This document shows positions 57,952-64,000 of a stretch of 64,000 nucleotides of DNA, one piece after another. The stretch comes from Candidatus Altimarinota bacterium (GTDB lineage Bacteria > Patescibacteriota > Gracilibacteria > UBA4473), in NCBI GenBank assembly GCA_021736215.1, contig JAIPGI010000002.1, positions 62,001-126,000 of the forward strand, written 5' to 3'. How positions within the stretch are numbered: position 1 is the stretch's first letter; every line of letters begins with the position of its first letter. The notes under the pieces are model-generated. The model was not told the DNA's origin and made no database searches. It saw only the letters and a list, made by a program, of their open reading frames with translations. The translations under genes and the position numbers were made by a program.

Positions 57952-58361
57952 GTTGAATATCACCATAAAATTTCTACTTTTGTAGATTATGGATAGGGAT
58001 AGTGCAAAGGCACACGCGTTGAATATCACCATAAAATTTCTACTTTTGTAGATCTAAAAACGGCAACGGAGCAAGTATTGAGGTTGAATATCACCATAAA
58101 ATTTCTACTTTTGTAGATGTACCCATTGCTGGGGCAAGAAAAACGAGTTGAATATCACCATAAAATTTCTACTTTTGTAGATCTGACAAGTGGTCTGTCC
58201 CCCCATGCAAGTTGAATATCACCATAAAATTTCTACTTTTGTAGATATGATAAATCAAACCTCACCAAAGACCTGTTGAATATCACCATAAAATTTCTAC
58301 TTTTGTAGATCATTAGAAAACAGTTCAGCGTAAAAAAAGTTGAATATCACCATAAAATTTC
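57952..58361 (+). CRISPR. Type V-A CRISPR array, six spacers
   Basis: Six identical 36-base repeats start at 57952, 58018, 58083, 58147, 58211 and 58275. They open GTTGAATATCACC and end with the Cas12a crRNA handle, AATT then stem TCTAC, loop TTTT, GTAGA, T. Spacers are 30, 29, 28, 28, 28 and 28 bases. A seventh repeat (58339-58361) keeps only the first 23 bases and lacks the handle, so it cannot yield a mature crRNA. No spacer matches another part of this window by eye. Confidence 0.99.
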
Positions 58362-58365
58362 GCTG

Positions 58366-58384
58366 TTCTTTGGGGCGGAGGGAT
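58366..58384 (-). other. tRNA-Gln 3'-end remnant abutting the array
   Basis: Directly after the truncated last repeat, TTCTTTGG-GGCGGAGGGAT matches the 3' end and downstream flank of tRNA-Gln(TTG) at about 59274-59297 apart from a four-base deletion. The remaining 58385-58584 shows no gene; it includes a CCCCATAGGGGGG stretch. Confidence 0.55.
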
Positions 58385-58584
58385 CGGAATATATGGAGCA
58401 ATGCGGTTCAATCCCCGTAAGGCTCCTTCAAATTCATGTTCGACATCATCTTCCCCATAGGGGGGCGGGAATGAGGTGATTTTTGTTTGTTTTTTGACGA
58501 ATCCGCAAAGAGAAATTCAGGTCTTTTTCCGAAATCATGTAAACTACTTCTGACGAAATATTGTCTTTCTTCTCAATTTGAAAT

Positions 58585-58932
58585 ATGCAATACCTTATAA
58601 AAATAATCATATCTGCTTTAATTATTGTGGGGGTATCTGAATTAGGAAAACGGTTTACCCCTATTGCAGCAATTCTTGCTTCACTCCCCCTTGTTTCTAT
58701 TTTGGCGATGATTTGGCTCTACACGGAAACAAAGGACACACAAAAAATCATTGATTTATCAGTCAATATTTTTTGGGCAGTATTGCCTTCCCTTGTTTTC
58801 TTTATCGTTCTTCCTTTACTTTTGAAAAGTGGTATCAAATTTAGTTTTGCGATGATTCTTTCTGCTTTTGCAATGTTTATTTCATACAGTATCTATATCT
58901 TCGTTTTGGCAAAGTTCGGGGTCAAGATTTGA
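58585..58932 (+). CDS. DUF3147-family membrane protein
   Basis: 115 residues with four membrane helices (IIISALIIVGVSELGKRFTP; AILASLPLVSILAMIWLY; NIFWAVLPSLVFFIVLPLLL; FAMILSAFAMFISYSIYIFV). The opening ...ISELGKR.T..AAILASLP is the DUF3147 pattern. Function unknown. It sits between the CRISPR array and tRNA-Gln(TTG). Confidence 0.8.
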   Translation: MQYLIKIIISALIIVGVSELGKRFTPIAAILASLPLVSILAMIWLYTETKDTQKIIDLSVNIFWAVLPSLVFFIVLPLLLKSGIKFSFAMILSAFAMFISYSIYIFVLAKFGVKI

Positions 58933-59279
58933 CTTTGAAATATTGCTCTTACTCCACCTTCCCCATAGGTGCATCGGAATCCTACCCTTCAAAACTAAGA
59001 ATCAATCTATAAAAGGGTTTCTTGGATTTTAAGTACCCAAAAATCCTACATTACCTACTCCATAGGTATGTGGGTTTAAGGTGTGATTAGATCACGTGTT
59101 GGCTGGGGCGGTAGGATACTCGTCACTTCGTCCGCATAAAGCGGACTTGTTTGAGGGATTTGACATTCTCGTCGCTTCGCTCCTCGGTGCAAATCCTCGA
59201 ACCTTCGGTTCTCACCCCTCTTCTGCTTCGCAGATAAAGAAAAAACCACTACCCCCTTTGGGGGCACTGATTTTTTCTT
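58933..59279. other. Intergenic region with tRNA-tailed element C
   Basis: No gene seen. It holds two (T)CCATAGG words (58970s, 59061) and element C (59100-59234, listed separately), then a CCCCC/GGGGG stem near 59250-59265. Confidence 0.55.
59100..59234 (-). repeat. tRNA-tailed element C
   Basis: Minus-strand relative of elements A and B: GAAGGTTCGAGGATTTG, GAGGAGCGAAGCGACGA, CGAAGTGACGAGTATCC and a tail TACCGCCCCAGCCA identical to a tRNA-Gln acceptor end. It lies just downstream of tRNA-Gln(TTG), as A lies just downstream of tRNA-Gln(CTG). Confidence 0.6.
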
Positions 59280-59354
59280 TGGCTGGGGCGGAGGGATTCG
59301 AACCCCCGAATGCCGGGACCAAAACCCGGTGCCTTACCACTTGGCGACGCCCCA
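59280..59354 (-). tRNA. tRNA-Gln (anticodon TTG)
   Basis: Minus-strand cloverleaf: acceptor TGGGGCG/CGCCCCA, D arm GCC..GGC, anticodon stem CCGGG/CCCGG with loop TTTTGGT (anticodon TTG), T arm GGGGGTTCGAATCCC, encoded CCA. It reads both CAA and, by wobble, some CAG codons. Confidence 0.95.
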
Positions 59355-59552
59355 TCGAGAACGGCGAGATTGTAAGAAGTTAACTATGAAAATCAAGTTT
59401 TCTTTTTGCGGTAGATATATATTTTCAGTCTGGATTCAATGTTCTGAGTTCGTTTTTTAGATTTTTGTTTCCTGTGCTCTGGAAGTGTACTTTTTGCAAT
59501 AAAGGTGATACAGTCCATTCCCTTATCAATTCCTCTCGTAGAGTAGATTCCA

Positions 59553-60800
59553 ATGACGTTCGAAAATCTCAGTCTTATTCCCCCCATCCTTCAGGCAATA
59601 AAATCCAAAGGATATACCACGCCAACTCCCATACAGAGCCAAGCTATCCCAGTAATTCTTCAAGGAAAAGATTTGCTCGGATGTGCCCAAACGGGAACCG
59701 GGAAAACAGCTGCTTTTGCAATTCCTATCCTGCAAATACTCCACGAAGAGAAAAAGACTGGACGTTGGGAAAAAGGCATCAAGGCACTTATTATCACACC
59801 AACGCGAGAATTAGCGATTCAGATCAATGAAAGTTTTGCCGCTTATGGGAAGGGAACGCATCTTCAGCACACGGTTGTTTTTGGAGGAGTGAACCAATAT
59901 GCCCAAGCACATAAACTAAAAGCAGGAGTGGACATCCTTGTTGCAACCCCTGGGAGGCTTCTTGATCTTATGAATCAAGGACTGGTGGGACTTCAAAATT
60001 TAAAAATATTCACGCTTGATGAAGCTGATCGCATGTTGGATATGGGTTTTATCAATGATATCAAAAAAATTATCAATAAGCTCCCCGCAAAAAGACAATC
60101 ATTGTTTTTTTCTGCAACAATGCCTTCAACAATTACAAAATTAGCAGAAGCGCTTCTCACCAATCCGGTGCGAGTGGCTGTCACACCAATTTCTTCTACC
60201 GCGGAAATGGTAACTCAGCAGATGTACCTTGTTGATAAAAAAGACAAAAGATCTCTTTTGGCACACATACTCAAGGATCCCGTTGCTATCCCTTCGGCAT
60301 TAGTTTTTACTCGTACCAAACATGGTGCTGATAAAATAGCTCATTTTATTAATCAATCGGGAATAAGAGCAGAAGCTATTCATGGAAATAAATCTCAGAA
60401 TGCTCGTCAAAGTGCATTGAAAAATTTTAAATCGAAACAAACGAGAATCCTTGTTGCCACAGATATTGCGGCTCGAGGAATCGACATTAATGAACTTTCA
60501 CACGTGATAAATTTTGAAATTCCAAATGAACCAGAAACCTACGTTCATCGTATTGGGCGGACTGGCCGAGCCGATCGAAGTGGAATGGCTCTTTCTTTTT
60601 GCGACAGAGATGAACAAGAATACGTCAAAAATATTCATAAGCTCATCAATAAATCTATCCCCGTAGTACAAGAGCATCCTTATCATGTGAATTTGGCTCC
60701 ATCTACCAAGCCACCAGTCACTTTCAAAAGGCAAGAACAGCGTCGACCTTTCGAGAGAAATCGAAGATCGTGGCAGAGTAGAAGGAGGGGCTTAGGGTAA
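59553..60800 (+). CDS. DEAD-box RNA helicase (RhlE-like)
   Basis: 415 residues. Motifs in order: Q motif (GYTTPTPIQSQAIP), I AQTGTGKTAAF, Ia PTRELAIQ, Ib TPGRLLDL, II LDEADRMLDMGF, III SATMP, IV ALVFTRTK, V ATDIAARGIDI and VI HRIGRTGRADRSG. A short basic tail (about residues 375-415, RRPFERNRRSWQSRRRG) probably binds RNA. The RhlE/DeaD group remodels RNA in ribosome assembly and decay. Single gene downstream of a divergent tRNA. Confidence 0.96.
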   Translation: MTFENLSLIPPILQAIKSKGYTTPTPIQSQAIPVILQGKDLLGCAQTGTGKTAAFAIPILQILHEEKKTGRWEKGIKALIITPTRELAIQINESFAAYGKGTHLQHTVVFGGVNQYAQAHKLKAGVDILVATPGRLLDLMNQGLVGLQNLKIFTLDEADRMLDMGFINDIKKIINKLPAKRQSLFFSATMPSTITKLAEALLTNPVRVAVTPISSTAEMVTQQMYLVDKKDKRSLLAHILKDPVAIPSALVFTRTKHGADKIAHFINQSGIRAEAIHGNKSQNARQSALKNFKSKQTRILVATDIAARGIDINELSHVINFEIPNEPETYVHRIGRTGRADRSGMALSFCDRDEQEYVKNIHKLINKSIPVVQEHPYHVNLAPSTKPPVTFKRQEQRRPFERNRRSWQSRRRGLG

Positions 60801-60825
60801 AAGAGTTTCAAAAAACAAGTTTCCA

Positions 60826-60860
60826 TAAAAAAATACCCTCACGACACAGCTCGGGAGGAC
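60826..60860 (-). terminator. Terminator after the 60872 gene
   Basis: On the minus strand CCTCCCGA ... TCGTGAGGG then TATTTTTTT. Homologous to the terminator at 44392-44424. Confidence 0.75.
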
Positions 60861-60871
60861 ATTTTTTGTGT

Positions 60872-61309
60872 TTATTTGAAAGTGCTCGACAATGTTTTCC
60901 ATCGTTTGCTATCTTCAATTCTCTTCGCCATAGCTTCTGAAAAAGAAACTACAGCAGCCAGTTTTTTTGTGGTTGGACTAACTAACCCAACAAACAAAGG
61001 TCCATGAATTCCAAATAGGACTTTCGTCGGCGCTCCCGGAATGGTGGAATTACACGCATGGATTGCATATCCGAGGCACACACTTTTTACATCTTTTTGA
61101 GGCAATCTTAGATGGGAAGTTTTGAACGGTACTTCCTCTCGCTTTCCCGAAAAAAAGCGCCATACCTTCAGATACTTCATGTCACGAAAGTGATCTGATA
61201 TTTTTCCCAAGGTGACAAGGGGGAAGAATTCTTCTTCCGATAGGCCTGATAGTATTTCAGCCATCAAGTCGAGAATAGATGAGTAACAAGCTGACAAAGA
61301 ACGGAACAC
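60872..61309 (-). CDS. Protein of unknown function, paralogue of 43899-44321 (5' end possibly broken)
   Basis: 145 residues if translation starts at a GTG/internal codon at 61309 (FRSLSACYSSILDLMAEIL). Upstream the homology continues (KQFDFDQIVKV), but the ATG aligned with the paralogue's start is followed directly by TAA, so the native N-terminus seems lost. The middle (DMKYLKVWRFFSGKREEVPF; SHLRLPQKDVKSVCLGYAIH; GIHGPLFVGLVSPTTKKLAA) matches the other copy. No known family or motif seen. The two copies are decaying independently. Confidence 0.5.
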   Translation of the reverse strand: MFRSLSACYSSILDLMAEILSGLSEEEFFPLVTLGKISDHFRDMKYLKVWRFFSGKREEVPFKTSHLRLPQKDVKSVCLGYAIHACNSTIPGAPTKVLFGIHGPLFVGLVSPTTKKLAAVVSFSEAMAKRIEDSKRWKTLSSTFK

Positions 61310-61560
61310 TTTAACAATCTGATCGAAATCAAACTGTTTTTACATTATACTCCATTTCTGAAATAAATGCAAGGGGTATTTAAAAGAATTTTATAAGCGG
61401 TTTGTGTGTTTGGAGTGTTCCTCTATAATTTTCGGCTTATTGAAGCTAAAAATATAAAATAAAATAAAGGAAAAAACATGTTTTTTAGGCATTAATTTTC
61501 GAAAATGAAGGCAGGCAGGAGTGTTTTCTTTTTTAAATAATTCGGATACATTAGTGTCCG

Positions 61561-63213
61561 ATGAAGTTTTTGAAAATCACACTCACCCCTAGTGACACTA
61601 TTGGAAATATTGTTGAGATATTTGGGAAAACAGAAGCCAAAAAGATTATTTTCCTCTGTCCTCGAAATTTTTCGCTTCTGTCTGACATGGCTTTTCTCAA
61701 AAAACTTCGAGAAGAAGCTCTTATCCATCATAAAAAAATAGCGTTTATTTCTCTCCAAAAATTTGCACGAGATGTGCTGAAACGCCAGCAGTTTGAGGTC
61801 TATTCCAAAATAGTGAAGGACTACGAGGAAGGGGAAGAAAAAACAGTAAAAGATTTTGGAGACACTCTAGAAGCAACAAAAAACATTCTCAAAGAAGAAC
61901 CTATCGAAAAGCCAATTGCTAAATCAACGGAAAAACCAAAATTTGAAACCCATAAAATTCAAAATCCAGAAGAGTCAAAACCCATTCAAGGGAAAGTTTT
62001 TTTTGGTTTTTTGGCTGTTATTTTGATTCTTATCGGACTGTGGTTGTGGGTGTCTCCTCAAGTTGTTATAACCCTCAAGCCCAAGGTGTCCGTAGTTCCC
62101 ATTACTCAGAATGTTTTGGTCACATTTCCAGAGACTATTGTAAGGGAGCAAGATAAATTTTTACCACAAATACAAGGAATATTTGTGCAAACGGAAGTTG
62201 CAGGGACGGAAGTTTTTCCGTCTACGGGACGAAAATATGATTTGACGAATGCAAAAGGGAAAGTGACGATTTTTAACGAAACCTCAAAGCCAAAATTCTT
62301 TATTCCATCTCGTCTCTCTACGGCGGATGGGGTGATTTTCCGTTTTACTCAAAATATAACGATTCCTCCGAAAGATGAAAAAGGGGCAGGACGATTAGTT
62401 GTAGATATCGTAGCAGACGAATACGATGAGAATGGGAAACCTATTGGTGAGCGAGGGAATATTGATGCGGGAACAGATCTCATTTTCCCAGCCTTGGGTT
62501 CTGTGGCACAAGAATTGTATTATGCCAAGGCAAATCAAGGGCCACTGGTAGGAGGTTCTACACTCACACATTATTTTATTCAGGAAGGGGATTTTGAAGG
62601 GGTCAAAAATACACTCGTTGAAAGTTTTCGTGTTCGAGGAATAGAGTATCTCGAGAATGAAATTCGGAATCGTTCTGAACGCGAAGGGAAACGATATGTT
62701 CTTCTTGATGATCCAAGACTTTTGAGCCATGAACTTTTGGAGGCAACATTTCCGAATTATGTTGTAGGGCAAGAAACGCAAACCTTTGAAGTTCAGGCCA
62801 AACTAAAGCTTTCTGGAATAGTTTTTGACCAAAAACAAGTTTCAGATTTCTTAGAAGAAAAACTCAAACAAACCCAAGATCACCGAAAAAAACTTATTAA
62901 TATTGATCAAACTTCTGCGAGTTATAGAGTCTTGGAATCTGAGAAATTAGAGGAGGAGAAATGGGTGAAATTATCCGTTGAAATGCAGGGAGTAGAAATG
63001 TTGGATATTGATTCGGGTTCAGATGAAGCCAACGAATGGCAACAAAGTATCAAAAAAGAGATTGCAGGAAAATCTATTTCCGAAGCCAAAAGCATCCTGA
63101 TTAATTTCCCAGAAATTGAATATGTGGGAAACATAAAAATTTCTCCTTTTTGGTCGGAACAAGTTCCTTCAAATTTTAACCAGATTGAATTCAAAATACA
63201 GAGAGCGGAGTAG
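61561..63213 (+). CDS. Baseplate-J-like membrane protein
   Basis: 550 residues. A cytoplasmic part of about 140 residues (KKIIFLCPRNFSLLSDMAFL; charged Glu/Lys linker) precedes a single membrane helix near residues 147-167 (VFFGFLAVILILIGLWLWVS). The outer part has a baseplate-J-like core: FVQTEVAGTEVFPSTGRKY, FIPSRLSTADGVIFRFTQNI, GNIDAGTDLIFPALGSVAQE. Membrane-anchored versions are frequent in candidate-phyla genomes, with no known role and no phage genes beside them. TACATT at 61547-61552 may be the -10 box. Confidence 0.6.
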   Translation: MKFLKITLTPSDTIGNIVEIFGKTEAKKIIFLCPRNFSLLSDMAFLKKLREEALIHHKKIAFISLQKFARDVLKRQQFEVYSKIVKDYEEGEEKTVKDFGDTLEATKNILKEEPIEKPIAKSTEKPKFETHKIQNPEESKPIQGKVFFGFLAVILILIGLWLWVSPQVVITLKPKVSVVPITQNVLVTFPETIVREQDKFLPQIQGIFVQTEVAGTEVFPSTGRKYDLTNAKGKVTIFNETSKPKFFIPSRLSTADGVIFRFTQNITIPPKDEKGAGRLVVDIVADEYDENGKPIGERGNIDAGTDLIFPALGSVAQELYYAKANQGPLVGGSTLTHYFIQEGDFEGVKNTLVESFRVRGIEYLENEIRNRSEREGKRYVLLDDPRLLSHELLEATFPNYVVGQETQTFEVQAKLKLSGIVFDQKQVSDFLEEKLKQTQDHRKKLINIDQTSASYRVLESEKLEEEKWVKLSVEMQGVEMLDIDSGSDEANEWQQSIKKEIAGKSISEAKSILINFPEIEYVGNIKISPFWSEQVPSNFNQIEFKIQRAE

Positions 63214-63239
63214 ATGGCACTTGCGATCCGTAAAGAGAA

Positions 63240-63911
63240 TTATCGTTTTTTCATGGCCTTGACAAAAAGTCTCAATGCCTGCTCTGGATCAACGGCTTTC
63301 GTAATAGCAGTGGCAACGAGAAATCCTTTGGCACCGAGGCGGAGAGAGACTTCTACATCTTCTACAGAATTGATACCAGCCCCTACCAAAAGAGGAATTT
63401 TTCCTGCGAGAAGAACTGACTTCTTAATTGATTCTGGCTTCGATGAAGCAACGGAAGCTTTGGTAGAACCAATGAGTTCAGGAGGTTCAAATGCCAAGAA
63501 ATCGGGATCCAAATCTACAAATTTTTCTACTTCTTCTGGATTTTCAGCACAAACAATTCGTTTCAATGTTGCTTTTTGAGCACAGCAAACAGCATTCTCC
63601 AAGTCCTCCCAAGGAAGTCGGCGTTCAGAGTGATTAAGGAGCGTCCCGATAGCTCCAGCTTTTTTTACACCCTGAGGAAGGATATATCCCGTGCACTTTC
63701 CGTAATCGATGGGATCGACATGTTGTGCAAAAACAGGAATAGATACTTCTTTTGCAATACGAAAAATATCCATAGCTGATACGGCGATACCGATAGAAAC
63801 ACCTGTTTCACGGGCAACTCGTTCGTGTATACGAGCAAGCTCTAAAGCACTGTGTCCAATGGCACTTTCGTAATTTTTAAAATTCGTGATCCAAATTGGG
63901 GTTTCAAGCAT
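63240..63911 (-). CDS. tpiA: Triosephosphate isomerase, archaeal type
   Basis: 223 residues, the short archaeal length (bacterial TIM is about 250). TIM-barrel signatures: substrate Lys in WITNFKNYESA, catalytic His in LLNHSERRL, catalytic Glu in LAFEPPELIGS, then LLVGAGINSVEDV with the phosphate-binding GA(K)GFLVATAI. It interconverts DHAP and glyceraldehyde-3-phosphate in glycolysis. Convergent with the 61561 gene; its start lies 90 bases from the window edge. Confidence 0.92.
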   Translation of the reverse strand: MLETPIWITNFKNYESAIGHSALELARIHERVARETGVSIGIAVSAMDIFRIAKEVSIPVFAQHVDPIDYGKCTGYILPQGVKKAGAIGTLLNHSERRLPWEDLENAVCCAQKATLKRIVCAENPEEVEKFVDLDPDFLAFEPPELIGSTKASVASSKPESIKKSVLLAGKIPLLVGAGINSVEDVEVSLRLGAKGFLVATAITKAVDPEQALRLFVKAMKKR

Positions 63912-64000
63912 GAATTTTTACTATTGTAGTATTTTTTCTACTGTATTTTTTAACCTTCGTCAAAAGATTTTAGATATTTGGTGCTTGTGTGTTCTATGTG

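Noticed and set aside
57952-58338. Self-targeting spacers
   Set aside because: By-eye comparison of the six spacers found no match elsewhere in the window; a full genome search was not possible.
61561-63213. Prophage tail gene
   Set aside because: The baseplate-J-like protein has a membrane helix and cytoplasmic domain, and no capsid, terminase, integrase or other tail gene lies around it.
1-64000. Possible recoding of TGA as Gly or Trp (codes 25 or 4)
   Set aside because: TGA ends many genes at ATGA overlaps (for example 22914, 24461, 42215) and no in-frame TGA is needed to complete conserved proteins.

Overview
The window looks like chromosome from a small-genome bacterium of the Candidate Phyla Radiation (Patescibacteria). 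A Peregrinibacteria-like lineage is my best guess; this is inference, since no rRNA is present. Pointers are the moderately AT-rich DNA, mostly short operons, very short leaders with a -10 box almost touching the ATG, Cas12a-type CRISPR, a Gmad2 lipoprotein, a baseplate-J-like membrane protein and several archaeal-looking genes. TGA acts as a normal stop (many ATGA overlaps between genes), so code 25 is not in use.

Layout. 1-7 kb: a truncated peptidoglycan-binding repeat protein, a lone V/A-type ATPase subunit A, a broken GIY-YIG gene and a leftward run of small genes including a TrpR/YerC-like regulator. 7.3-14 kb: hisS, then a two-gene RND efflux system. 14.8-21.3 kb: a sigma factor with a doubled region 4, a 33-residue membrane peptide, an OmpR-type regulator, then an operon of methyltransferase-acetyltransferase fusion, membrane histidine kinase and receiver protein. 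22-28 kb: a PH-domain membrane protein and a CstR/CsoR-like repressor whose operator overlaps its promoter, leading a second RND system and a DUF2892 protein. 28-34 kb: ispH opposite yjbQ-uppS, a cytochrome b5-like protein with a DoxX protein, and an ABC-F ATPase. 34-38 kb: tRNA-Gln(CUG), tRNA-tailed repeat elements and a Shine-Dalgarno-using trpS / HisRS-like / MBL cassette. 38-46 kb: lipoproteins, a MacAB-like exporter and a MATE exporter. 46-51.5 kb: a leftward pair for cyclic 2,3-diphosphoglycerate synthesis, then Na+/Ca2+ exchanger and SulP transporters. 51.7-58.4 kb: a complete type V-A locus (cas12a, cas4, cas1, cas2 and an array of six spacers). 58.6-64 kb: a DUF3147 protein, tRNA-Gln(UUG), a DEAD-box helicase, a decaying paralogue, a baseplate-J-like protein and an archaeal-type triosephosphate isomerase.

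How the parts fit. Export and envelope stress dominate: two RND systems and one MacAB-like system (all with adaptors carrying an enlarged helical insert, none with an outer-membrane channel gene), a MATE pump and signalling genes. The most unusual metabolic signal is the pair resembling 2-phosphoglycerate kinase plus cyclic 2,3-diphosphoglycerate synthetase, a pathway known from methanogens. The long intergenic stretches are not featureless: they are mosaics of the same few palindromic modules, reused in both orientations.
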